From Conexibacter woesei DSM 14684 (GTDB taxonomy: Bacteria; Actinomycetota; Thermoleophilia; Solirubrobacterales; Solirubrobacteraceae), in the NCBI RefSeq assembly GCF_000025265.1, contig NC_013739.1, positions 5,256,001 through 5,320,000 on the forward strand: a stretch of DNA of 64,000 nucleotides, in the 5' to 3' direction. The translations under genes and the position numbers were made by a program. The number at the start of each line of letters is the position of its first letter. The stretch's first letter is position 1. Positions 56,808-64,000 of the stretch are shown here, in pieces. The notes under the pieces were generated by a model. It searched no databases. It had not been told where the DNA came from and saw only the letters and a program-made list of their open reading frames with translations.

Positions 56808-57119
56808 TCAGTCCTCCTTCAGCAGCTCCTCCACCGAGCGGACCTTGTCGTCGAGCGTCTGCCCGGGCTTGTCGCGGCGCTCGTCGAGCTTCAGCACGGT
56901 GTAGACGCGCGGGATCCCCAGCTCGAACGGGACGGCGTGCAGCTCGCCGACGAGCGCGAGCACGTCCGCCGTCTCCCCCTCCAGCGAGGTCCCCATCGCG
57001 TGCATCTGGAACTTCACGCGGTCCTGCGCGGCGAGCCGCCGCTGGACTGCGGCGATGTACTCGCGCGCGCTCGCGTCCGGGCGTCCGAGCCCGATGATCG
57101 TCAAGTCTGCTGTGGCCAT
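56808..57119 (-). CDS. MTH1187/YkoF-like thiamine-binding family protein
   Basis: A 103-residue ferredoxin-like protein: TADLTIIGLGRPDASAREYIAAVQRRLAAQ, FQMHAMGTSLEGETADVLALVGELHAVPFELGIPRVYTVLKLDERRDK. The MHAMGTxLEG and RVYTxxKxDxRxDK segments are hallmarks of the MTH1187 (DUF77) family, which binds thiamine or hydroxymethylpyrimidine. It is probably cytosolic. It lies 10 bases downstream of the ArsR gene on the same strand and may share its transcript. Confidence 0.88.
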   Translation of the reverse strand: MATADLTIIGLGRPDASAREYIAAVQRRLAAQDRVKFQMHAMGTSLEGETADVLALVGELHAVPFELGIPRVYTVLKLDERRDKPGQTLDDKVRSVEELLKED

Positions 57120-57129
57120 GCGCGGGAGC

Positions 57130-57537
57130 CTAGCTCCCGCCGGGCTCCGCGCCGCTGCCGCCGTCGCCGCTCCCGTGCGTGACGTGCTGGAGCGCGAGGT
57201 CCATCAGCATCCGCACGTGCGCGTCGTCGAGCGAGTAGTAGACCATCCGCCCGTCGCGGCGGTTGCGCACGGTCCGCTCGGCGCGCAGCACGCGCAGGTG
57301 CTGCGAGGTCGCCGCCTCGGGCTGGCCGACGGCCGCCGCGAGGTCGCAGACGCACAGCTCGCCGGCCTCCAGCAGCGCCGTCACGATCCGCACGCGCGCC
57401 GGCTCGGCGAGCACGTGGAAGACGCGCGCGAGCCGCTCGGTCGCGTCGTCGTCGGGCATCCGCGCGCGCACGGCCGCGACTCGCTCGGGGTCGACGAGGC
57501 GGACGGCGCAGGTGTCGAGCGGAACCGGCTCGGGCAT
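57130..57537 (-). CDS. ArsR/SmtB metal-sensing repressor with two candidate metal sites
   Basis: A 135-residue winged-helix repressor. ELCVCDLAAAVGQPEAATSQHLRVLRAERTVRNRRDGRMVYYSL is the DNA-binding core. ELCVCDL gives the alpha3 Cys-x-Cys pair of CadC-type sensors, with a further N-terminal Cys in LDTCAVRLVD. The C-terminal helix has DDAHVRMLMDLALQHVTH, an alpha5-type Asp/His set as in SmtB or zinc sensors. It should release DNA on binding Cd/Pb/Zn-class ions. No efflux pump is adjacent; the divergent neighbour is phosphoketolase, 80 bases away. Confidence 0.87.
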   Translation of the reverse strand: MPEPVPLDTCAVRLVDPERVAAVRARMPDDDATERLARVFHVLAEPARVRIVTALLEAGELCVCDLAAAVGQPEAATSQHLRVLRAERTVRNRRDGRMVYYSLDDAHVRMLMDLALQHVTHGSGDGGSGAEPGGS

Positions 57538-57617
57538 CGCCTCAAGGCTACGCGACGCGGCAAGTCACCCTGCCCGGGTGAGCGTCAACCACCCCGGCGC
57601 CGGGAAGGATCCAGCGC

Positions 57618-59972
57618 GTGGACGACTCCGAGCTCGACGGCCTCCTCGGCTGGTGGGAGACGGCGAACTACCTCACCGTCGCGCAGATCTACCTGCGCGA
57701 CAACCCGCTGCTGCGCGAGCCGCTGCGCGCCGAGCAGATCAAGCCGCGGCTGCTCGGCCACTGGGGCACGTCGCCGGCCCTGAACCTCGTCTACGCGCAG
57801 CTCAACCGGCTGATCCGCACGACCGGCGCGCGCATGCTCAACATCACCGGCCCCGGTCACGGCGGCCCGGCGGTCGTCGCGAACGCCTACATGGAGGGGA
57901 CGTGGTCGGAGGTCTACCCCGACGTCGGGCGCGACCTCGCCGGCCTGCTGCGGCTCGTGCGGCAGTTCTCGACGCCGGGCGGGATCCCCAGCCACGTGAG
58001 CGTGCCGGTCCCCGGCTCGATCCACGAGGGCGGCGAGCTGGGCTACGCGCTCGTCCACGCCTTCGGCGCCGCGTTCGACAACCCCGACCTCGTCGTCGCG
58101 TGCGTCGTCGGCGACGGCGAGGCGGAGACCGGGCCGCTGGAGGGGTCGTGGAAGGGCGTGCGCTTCCTCGACCCGCGCCACGACGGCGCGGTGCTGCCGA
58201 TCCTCAACCTGAACGAGAACAAGATCTCCGGGCCGACCGTGCTCGGGCGCGCCGCGCCGGAGGAGGTCCACGAGCTGCTGCACGCGCACGGCTACGCCCC
58301 GGTCGAGGTGGCGGGCGACGACCCGCGCGTCGTCCACCGCGAGTTCGCCGCCGTGCTCGACGCCGCCTACGAGGAGATCCGCACGATCCAGCAGGCCGCG
58401 CGCACCGGCGGCGCCGGCGCGGCCGGCCGACCCCGCTGGCCGGCGCTGGTCCTGCGCACGCCGAAGGGCTGGAGCGGCCCGAAGGTCGTCGACGGCGTGC
58501 CCGTCGAAGGCACGTTCCGCGCCCACCAGGTGCCGCTCGCGAACGTGCGCGAGAACCCCGCGCACCTCGCGCAGCTGGAGGCATGGATGCGCAGCTACCG
58601 CCCGCAGGACCGCTTCGACGACGCCGGCGCGCTCGTGCCCGAACTGGCGGCGCTGGCGCCGCACGGCGACCATCGTCTCGGCGCGACGCCGCACGCCAAC
58701 GGCGGCCGGTTGCTGGCGCCGCTCGACCTGCCCGACTACGGCGCCTACGCGGTCGAGGTCGCGCAGCCGGCGACGAGCAGAGCGGAGTCGACACGCAAGC
58801 TCGGCGAGCTGCTGCGCGACGTCTACGTGCGGACCGAGACCTCGCGCGACTTCCGCCTCTTCTGTCCTGACGAGACGAACTCCAACCGCCTCGGCGCCGT
58901 CTTCGAGGTCGCCGACCGCGAGCTGCAGGACGCGCACCCCGAGGACGAGGCGATCGGGCCGGGCGGGCGCGTGATGGAGGTGCTCTCCGAGCACTCCTGC
59001 CAGGGCTGGCTGGAGGGCTACGTGCTGACCGGGCGGCACGGGCTGTTCGCGACCTACGAAGCGTTCGCGATGGTCTCCGCGTCGATGGCGGTGCAGCACA
59101 CGAAGTGGCTCGAAGCCGCCCGCCACCTCGACTGGCGCGCACCGGTCGCGTCGCTCAACATCCTGCTGACGTCGACCTGCTGGCGCAACGACCACAACGG
59201 CTTCAGCCACCAGGGCCCGGGCCTGATCGACACGATGATCTCGCTCAGCGGCGACGTCGTGCGGGTCTACCTGCCGCCGGACGCGAACTGCCTGCTGTCG
59301 GTCGCCGACCACTGCCTGCGCAGCCGCGACTACGTCAACCTGATCGTGATCGACAAGCAGCCCGAGCTGCAGTACCTCAGGCTCGACGCCGCGAAGGCCC
59401 ACTGCGCGGCCGGCGCGGGGACGTGGGCGTGGGCGGGCAGCGAGCGTGCGGGCGAGGACCCCGACGTCGTGCTGCTCTGCATCGGCGACGTGCCGACGCT
59501 GGAGACGGTCGCCGCCGCCTGGCTGCTGCGCGAGCACGTGCCGGAGTTGCGCGTCCGCGTCGTCAACGTCGTCGACCTGATGGCGCTCAGCCCGCCCGAG
59601 ATCCATCCGCACGGGTTCAGCCAGGAGCGCTTCGCCGAGCTGCTGACGACCGACGTCGAGGTGATCACCGCCTTCCACGGCTATGCCCGCGCGCTCCACC
59701 AGATCCTCCACGGCCGCCCCAACGCGGGGCGCTTCCACGTCCACGGCTTCAACGAGCAGGGGACCACGACGACGCCGTTCGACATGGTCGTGCTGAACGA
59801 GATGAGCCGCTACCACCTCGTGCTCGATGCGCTGCGTCGCACGCGGCGGGTGCCGTCGGGCGCGGCGGAGCTGGAGCGCTGGTGCGAGACCCAGCTGACC
59901 CGCCACCACGCCTACGTGCGCGAGCACCTCGAGGACATGCCCGAGGTGCGCGACTGGGTCTGGACCGACTGA
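57618..59972 (+). CDS. xfp: Xylulose-5-phosphate/fructose-6-phosphate phosphoketolase
   Basis: A thiamine diphosphate enzyme that splits xylulose-5-P or fructose-6-P with phosphate to acetyl-phosphate and a shorter sugar phosphate. The 784-residue length is full. Signature elements: LLGHWGTSPALNLVYAQLNRLI, ITGPGHGGPA, PSHVSVPVPGSIHEGGELGYAL, VVGDGEAETGPLEGSWKG with the ThDP Gly-Asp-Gly, LNLNENKISGPT, and C-terminal FHVHGFNEQGTTTTPFDMVVLNEMSRYHL. The GTG at 57618 follows GGGAAGGA by eight bases. Acetate kinase follows by 21 bases and turns the acetyl-phosphate into ATP and acetate. Confidence 0.96.
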   Translation: MDDSELDGLLGWWETANYLTVAQIYLRDNPLLREPLRAEQIKPRLLGHWGTSPALNLVYAQLNRLIRTTGARMLNITGPGHGGPAVVANAYMEGTWSEVYPDVGRDLAGLLRLVRQFSTPGGIPSHVSVPVPGSIHEGGELGYALVHAFGAAFDNPDLVVACVVGDGEAETGPLEGSWKGVRFLDPRHDGAVLPILNLNENKISGPTVLGRAAPEEVHELLHAHGYAPVEVAGDDPRVVHREFAAVLDAAYEEIRTIQQAARTGGAGAAGRPRWPALVLRTPKGWSGPKVVDGVPVEGTFRAHQVPLANVRENPAHLAQLEAWMRSYRPQDRFDDAGALVPELAALAPHGDHRLGATPHANGGRLLAPLDLPDYGAYAVEVAQPATSRAESTRKLGELLRDVYVRTETSRDFRLFCPDETNSNRLGAVFEVADRELQDAHPEDEAIGPGGRVMEVLSEHSCQGWLEGYVLTGRHGLFATYEAFAMVSASMAVQHTKWLEAARHLDWRAPVASLNILLTSTCWRNDHNGFSHQGPGLIDTMISLSGDVVRVYLPPDANCLLSVADHCLRSRDYVNLIVIDKQPELQYLRLDAAKAHCAAGAGTWAWAGSERAGEDPDVVLLCIGDVPTLETVAAAWLLREHVPELRVRVVNVVDLMALSPPEIHPHGFSQERFAELLTTDVEVITAFHGYARALHQILHGRPNAGRFHVHGFNEQGTTTTPFDMVVLNEMSRYHLVLDALRRTRRVPSGAAELERWCETQLTRHHAYVREHLEDMPEVRDWVWTD

Positions 59973-59993
59973 GCCGGCGGGCGCCCGCGGCCG

Positions 59994-61112
59994 ATGCGCG
60001 TCCTCGTCGTCAACGCCGGCTCCAGCAGCCTCAAGCACGCGGTCGTCGAGAGCGACGACGGCCGCGTCAGCGCCGCCGGCGAGGAGCGCTGGGACCCCGG
60101 CGACACGCCCGGCCGCCACGGCGACGCGCTCGCTGCGACGCTCGACGCCGCCGGCCACGCGGTCGAGGCGATCGGCCACCGCGTCGTGCACGGCGGCACG
60201 CGCTTCGAAGCGCCGGCGCTGATCGGCGACGACGTCGTCGCCGCGATCGAGCAGGTCGCGGCGCTCGCGCCGCTGCACAACCGCGCGGCGCTGGAGGGGA
60301 TCGCCGCGGCGCGGGCCGCGTTCCCGCACACGCCGCAGGTCGCCTGCTTCGACACCGCATTCCACCGCACCCTCGAGCCGGCCGCGGCGACGTACGCGAT
60401 CCCGGGCGAGTGGGCGGCCGCGCACGGGATCCGCCGCTTCGGCTTCCACGGGCTGAACGTGTCGTGGTGCGCCGGACGGGCGGGCGAGCTGCTCGGCCCC
60501 GCGGCGCGGCGACTCGTCGTCTGCCACCTCGGCAGCGGCTGCTCGGTCACCGCGCTGCTGTCGGGCCGCTCGGTCGACACGACGATGGGGTTCACGCCGC
60601 TCGACGGCGTCCCGATGGCGACGCGCTCGGGCGCACTGGACCCGGGAATCCTGCTCTACCTCCAGCACAGCGGCGGCCTCGACGCCGACGCGCTCGACGA
60701 CGGCCTCAACCACCGCTCCGGCCTGCTCGGGATCTCCGGCCGCTCTTCCGATCTGCGCGAGGTGCTGGCGGCTGCCGAGGACGGCGACGCCCGCTCGCAG
60801 CTCGCGTTCGAGGTGCTGGTGCGCGGCGTCGCGGGCGCGGTCGCCGCGCAGAGCACCGCGCTCGGCGGCCTCGACGCGCTCGTCTTCACCGCGGGCGCCG
60901 GCGAGAACTCGGCCCGCCTGCGCGCCGCAGTCGCCGCGCGGCTCGTCCACCTCGGCGTGCGGCTCGACCCGCGGCGCAACGGCCGCACGGTCCCCGACTG
61001 CGAGATCGGCGCCGAGGGGGCGAACGTTCGCGTGCTCGTCCTCCGAGCGCGCGAGGACCTGGTGGTCGCGCGGGAGACGGCGGCGGTCGTGCGGCGGCGC
61101 GGCGCGGGCTGA
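59994..61112 (+). CDS. ackA: Acetate kinase
   Basis: Makes ATP and acetate from acetyl-phosphate, or the reverse. The 372-residue protein is a little shorter than the usual 400. It has the N-terminal VLVVNAGSSSLKHAVV, IGHRVVHGGTRF, PLHNRAALEGI, CFDTAFHRTL, RRFGFHGLNVSW, HLGSGCSVTALLSGRSVDTTMGFTPLDG and VFTAGAGENSARLR motifs in order. It lies 21 bases after phosphoketolase, a common fermentative or energy-conserving pair. I read through its Arg codons and saw no AGA, in contrast to exported and injection-system genes nearby. Confidence 0.95.
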   Translation: MRVLVVNAGSSSLKHAVVESDDGRVSAAGEERWDPGDTPGRHGDALAATLDAAGHAVEAIGHRVVHGGTRFEAPALIGDDVVAAIEQVAALAPLHNRAALEGIAAARAAFPHTPQVACFDTAFHRTLEPAAATYAIPGEWAAAHGIRRFGFHGLNVSWCAGRAGELLGPAARRLVVCHLGSGCSVTALLSGRSVDTTMGFTPLDGVPMATRSGALDPGILLYLQHSGGLDADALDDGLNHRSGLLGISGRSSDLREVLAAAEDGDARSQLAFEVLVRGVAGAVAAQSTALGGLDALVFTAGAGENSARLRAAVAARLVHLGVRLDPRRNGRTVPDCEIGAEGANVRVLVLRAREDLVVARETAAVVRRRGAG

Positions 61113-61134
61113 CGAGCGGGCCGCGCGCGCCGCC

Positions 61135-61710
61135 TCAGCCGCGCGTCACCTCCGCGAGGAGGGCCCCCGGACGCCAGCCGGGGATCTCCGTGTCGGGGCA
61201 GGCGGAGATCGCGACGGCGGTCGGGCGCAGCGCCTCCAGCACGAGCGAATCGCCCGGCGCGATCTGCGATGCGGACAGCGCGTCGTACCAGTCGTCGGTC
61301 GCGCGCGAGCTGACGAAGAACGACAGCATCCCGGTCAGCTCGCGCCGCTCGAGCCCGAGCGCGGCTGCGATCAGGTCGCGGCAGCCGGGCCGCCCGTCCG
61401 CGTACAGCTCGCGGTAGCAGCCCGGCATCACGACGTCGTTGCGGCCGGCGCCGACGCACGCGACGACGTGCAGGACCGGCTCGCCCTCGCCGTCGTAGAG
61501 GCGCATCCCGGGGTCGGCGTGGAACGCCATCACCGGCCGCCCGTAGCGCTCCCAGCCGTTGACGTTGCGCGTCAGCGCCTGGTCGAAGCCGGGGAAGCTG
61601 AGGTCGCCGCCCTGCGCGCCGTCGGGCGTCGCGACCCGCAGCCGGTCGCCGGTCGCCAGCTCGACCCGCCGCGCGCTCGCGTGCGGGATCTCGATCGATC
61701 GCGTCGTCAT
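61135..61710 (-). CDS. DUF1989 (urea carboxylase-associated) family protein
   Basis: A 191-residue protein of the DUF1989 family. ARRVELATGDRLRVATPDGAQGGDLSFPGFDQAL and the Cys-containing VGAGRNDVVMPGCYRELYADG block match it, as does the end ISACPDTEIPGWRPGALLAEV. Members sit beside urea carboxylase/guanidine degradation or aminomethyl-transfer genes, and the core is suspected to bind metal or help amide chemistry. No urea carboxylase is near here. The 150-base leader has an RNA-like structure that may regulate it. It converges with acetate kinase. Confidence 0.75.
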   Translation of the reverse strand: MTTRSIEIPHASARRVELATGDRLRVATPDGAQGGDLSFPGFDQALTRNVNGWERYGRPVMAFHADPGMRLYDGEGEPVLHVVACVGAGRNDVVMPGCYRELYADGRPGCRDLIAAALGLERRELTGMLSFFVSSRATDDWYDALSASQIAPGDSLVLEALRPTAVAISACPDTEIPGWRPGALLAEVTRG

Positions 61711-61720
61711 CTGCGTCGTC

Positions 61721-61850
61721 TCCTCTGTCGGGGTGCACGTCGCGCGATCGGGACTGACCGCGCGGTGCCCGCCTGCGACGGAGGTCGCCGGTGCGGCCCT
61801 TCCGGGCTGCGGCGCAACGACGGACGATCAGCGCCGTCGCGAACGCTAGG
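61721..61850 (-). ncRNA. Candidate structured leader RNA of the DUF1989 gene
   Basis: On the coding strand, GCGACGG (61840-61834) pairs with CCGTCGC (61781-61775), which is followed directly by AGGC. Between them lies CGGAAGGGCCGCACCGG. Further on are CGCGCG/CGCGCG arms and then CGACAGAGGAG just before the start. Stem-AGGC and GACAGAGG recall glycine-riboswitch layout, but the canonical GGAGAG/CUCUC stem is not present, and GAGGAGA is also the ribosome site. A weak candidate only. Confidence 0.3.
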
Positions 61851-61904
61851 CGGCAGCGGCCGTCGCTGTCAAGCGCCGCGGAACGGCGGGCGCGGGCCGG
61901 CGCG

Positions 61905-62645
61905 CTACGCCGACTCGGGGCCGCGCAGCGGCGGCTCGCCGCGATGCGCGCGCAGCTCGCTGACGCCGCCGCGCAGGAAGACGATCGCCTGGTCGACGAG
62001 CGCGAGCGCGGCGTCGCGGTGGGCGACGGGGTCCTCGACCTCGCCCTGCTCCTCGTGGACTCTGCCGATCGCCGCCATCGCGCCGATCGCCGCGGCGGAC
62101 GCGAGCTGCGCGGCGACGTCGTCGGGCGTCGTGCCGAGGTCGCGCGCGATCGCGTCGCCCAGCAGCCGCTCGGCCCGCTCCATCTGCCGGCGTTCGTACG
62201 CGCGCAGGTTCTCGTCGCTCTCGATCACGCCGCGCCGGGTCCGCTCGCGGGCGTGCTCGTGCTTGTCGCCGAGATCGTCGAACAGCTCGCCGATCCACGA
62301 GCGCAGCGCGTCGACCGCGTACTCGCCGGGACCGCGGTCGCGCAGGCGCTCCTCCAGCCGCTCCATCGCGTCGGCGGAGTGCGGGAAGACGAGGTCCTCC
62401 TTCGCCGGGAAGTAGGCCGAGACGGTGCGCGGCGAGACGTCGGCCGCCTCGGCGATCTGCGCGATCGTCGTCGCGCGGAAGCCCTGCGCGTCGAAGAGGT
62501 CGAGTGCGACGCGCGCGATCGTCTCGTAGGTCCGCCGCTTCTTGCGCTCGCGCAGCCCCGGCTGGGCCGCGGCGTGCCGCGCCACCGCGGCCAGCGGCGA
62601 GGCCGGCAGGACCGCTGCGTCGACGTCGGCGAACTTGTCGCTCAT
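61905..62645 (-). CDS. TetR family regulator divergent from an MMPL transporter
   Basis: A 246-residue regulator. The helix-turn-helix starts at about residue 38 (TYETIARVALDLFDAQGFRATTIAQIAEAADVSPRTVSAYFPAKEDLVF), after a 35-residue N-terminal extension; the C-terminal domain is helical and ends in Pro/Glu. It reads away from the MMPL gene across a 144-base region with TTGCA/TGCAA palindromes, so it probably controls that transporter and itself. ATG at 62645. Confidence 0.87.
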   Translation of the reverse strand: MSDKFADVDAAVLPASPLAAVARHAAAQPGLRERKKRRTYETIARVALDLFDAQGFRATTIAQIAEAADVSPRTVSAYFPAKEDLVFPHSADAMERLEERLRDRGPGEYAVDALRSWIGELFDDLGDKHEHARERTRRGVIESDENLRAYERRQMERAERLLGDAIARDLGTTPDDVAAQLASAAAIGAMAAIGRVHEEQGEVEDPVAHRDAALALVDQAIVFLRGGVSELRAHRGEPPLRGPESA

Positions 62646-62690
62646 GGCGCGAGCCTAGCGATCCGCTGCATTGGACGAACTTCTACCCGC

Positions 62691-62715
62691 ATTGCGAAGT
62701 TGCATGAGCTGCAAT
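62691..62715. promoter_or_regulatory. Nested inverted repeats, probable TetR operator for the MMPL gene
   Basis: ATTGC (62691-62695) and GCAAT (62711-62715) enclose TTGCA-TGAGC-TGCAA (62700-62714). A further GCTGCATT copy lies near 62666. The site is between the divergent TetR and MMPL starts. Confidence 0.5.
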
Positions 62716-62789
62716 CTTACAGCCTCTGTGATACCGTCCCCCGGCGCTTCAGGCGCCTCCTCCGCCCTCGCCCACCACCAGGAGCACGG

Positions 62790-64000
62790 ATGTCGTCCTT
62801 CCTTGCGCGCATAGCGCGCGCATTGACTCAACATTGGAAGCGCAGCCTCGTCATCGCGATCCTCGTCGTGATCGCGCTCGGCGCACTCGCCGGCACGGCG
62901 AGCCAGCCGCCCGACGACTTCGACGTCCCGGGCACCGAGTCGCAGCAGGCGACCGACCTCTTCCGCGATCATGCTCCCGCGCTCGCGGGCATCGACGCGA
63001 CGCTCGTCTTCACCGTCCCCGACGGGAGCACGATCACCGCGCCCGAGTCGAGAGCGGCGATCGACAGAGCGCTGGCCGACGTCAGAAGACTCGACGGCGT
63101 GATCGAGGTCGGCGACCCGTTCCAGCGCGTCGCGGCCGAGGGCAACGCGTTCGCGGACCGCCTCGCGACGACCGACGTCCGCTACGACCTCGAGTTCGGC
63201 GACGTCAGAGCCGAGAACGGCAGAGAGCTGCAGAGCACCGTCGACGACGCGCTCAGAGGCAGCGACGTCGACGTCGAGATGCGCGGCATCGTCGTCGACG
63301 TCGCCGCCGAGCAGGACGTGCCGGTCGGCGAGCTGGTCGGCATCGCGCTCGCGATCGTGCTCCTGACGTTCCTGTTCCGCTCCGGCGCCGCGATGTTCGC
63401 GACGCTCGTCGGTGCGCTGATCGGCGTGGTCGTCGGTCAGATCCTGCTCGCGATCCTCGCCGACCCGCTCGGCCTGCCGAGATTCGCCGGCGTGATCGCG
63501 ATGATGCTCGGGCTCGGCGCCGGCATCGACTACGCGCTCCTGATCGTCGGGCGATACCGAGAACAAGCCGCAGCAGGGGACTCGCCCCCAGACGCGTCGG
63601 CGAAGTCCGCCGCGACCTCCGGCGCGTCCGTCGTCGCCGCCGGCCTGATCGTGATCGTCGCGATCGCCGGCCTGCTCGTGGTCGGGATCCCGATGATCGG
63701 CAAGATGGGTCTCGGCGCCGCGATCGCCGTCGCCTGCGTCGTCGTCTCCTCGCTGACGATCCTGCCGATCATGATCGGCGCGCTCGCCAAGCGCCTGAAG
63801 CCGAAGAAGCCCGAGCACGTGCTGCCTTCGCCCGCGTTCGCGCGCTGGGCCGAGCTGATCACGAAGCGCCCGTGGGTGTCGATCGCCGCCGGCGTCGCGA
63901 TCCTGCTCGCGTTCGCGATCCCGGTCACCAGCATGCACCTCGGCCAGCCGGACGACGGCAACCAGCCGGAGTCCAAGACGCAGCGCCAGGCGTATGACCA
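62790..64000 (+). CDS. MMPL family (RND-like) membrane transporter, cut by the window end
   Basis: The first 403 codons of a large exporter. One N-terminal span (SLVIAILVVIALGALAGTA) is followed by an extracytoplasmic domain (about 45-175: PPDDFDVPGTESQQATDLFRDHAPALAG) and then spans carrying the MMPL signature (LGLGAGIDYALLIVGRYREQ, with the conserved Gly-x-Asp-Tyr). A second repeat must lie beyond 64000. Such proteins export lipids or drugs, and in actinobacteria mycolate-type lipids. ATG at 62790 after GGAGCACGG. The extracytoplasmic domain uses AGA repeatedly, including the tandem AGA-AGA in DVRRLDG, while the membrane spans mostly use CGC. A TetR gene diverges upstream. Confidence 0.9.
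   Translation, partial: MSSFLARIARALTQHWKRSLVIAILVVIALGALAGTASQPPDDFDVPGTESQQATDLFRDHAPALAGIDATLVFTVPDGSTITAPESRAAIDRALADVRRLDGVIEVGDPFQRVAAEGNAFADRLATTDVRYDLEFGDVRAENGRELQSTVDDALRGSDVDVEMRGIVVDVAAEQDVPVGELVGIALAIVLLTFLFRSGAAMFATLVGALIGVVVGQILLAILADPLGLPRFAGVIAMMLGLGAGIDYALLIVGRYREQAAAGDSPPDASAKSAATSGASVVAAGLIVIVAIAGLLVVGIPMIGKMGLGAAIAVACVVVSSLTILPIMIGALAKRLKPKKPEHVLPSPAFARWAELITKRPWVSIAAGVAILLAFAIPVTSMHLGQPDDGNQPESKTQRQAYD

Overview
The window is a very GC-rich, gene-dense bacterial chromosome segment (64 kb, no rRNA, tRNA, integrase, transposase or CRISPR seen). Codon use, many TetR/LuxR-type regulators, SARP, MTH1187 and CocE families, DUF4394/Calx-beta and Gly-Asp-repeat secreted proteins, and a phosphoketolase-acetate kinase pair point to an actinobacterium, most likely Solirubrobacterales (Conexibacter-like). 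That assignment is inference; no marker gene is present.

Layout. 0-10 kb: an AEC transporter, a CHASE3-GGDEF cyclase, a 5'-truncated GDPD remnant, a secreted DUF4394 protein, a reductase-patatin pair, a two-gene nucleotidyltransferase module with a hairpin-covered start, and an orphan LuxR response regulator. 10-19.5 kb: a TetR gene diverging over a perfect 16-bp palindrome from a catabolic/uptake operon (acyl-CoA ligase, amidohydrolase, enoyl-CoA hydratase, ABC ATPase, binding lipoprotein, fused double permease, secreted CocE hydrolase). 19.5-28.5 kb: a duplicated histidine kinase, a Gly-Asp-repeat/PASTA secreted protein, G6PDH overlapping tail-to-tail with a slipin/NfeD pair, two small membrane genes and a DeoR regulator.

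28.5-44.5 kb is the most interesting part: a minus-strand, tightly overlapping 15-gene operon for a phage-tail-like contractile injection system. In transcription order it has an unknown 235-aa protein, sheath, tube, a 62-aa protein, a 659-aa protein, a 53-aa protein, two small baseplate-like proteins, hub/spike, PAAR-like tip, gp25 wedge, baseplate J, a 1349-aa LamG/propeller tail protein and two terminal proteins. There are no capsid, portal, terminase, lysis or integration genes, and no AAA+ ATPase in the window. Just upstream on the same strand lie a SARP activator and a 64-aa protein. Heptamer direct repeats with exact 11-bp phasing, the layout expected of SARP boxes, precede both the 64-aa gene and the injection operon.

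44.5-64 kb: CapA-like phosphoesterase, two secreted hydrolases, a two-component pair facing a type III polyketide synthase-sulfotransferase operon, a Na+/H+ antiporter, a TetR/MFS efflux module with elaborate palindromes, a thiamine-binding protein, an ArsR metal sensor, phosphoketolase-acetate kinase, a DUF1989 gene with a structured-looking leader, and a TetR gene divergent from an MMPL transporter cut by the window end.

A codon feature cuts across the window. Arg AGA (sometimes tandem) and Ile ATA are frequent in injection-system structural genes and in exported proteins, but absent from acetate kinase. All function calls come from reading motifs; no database search was run.
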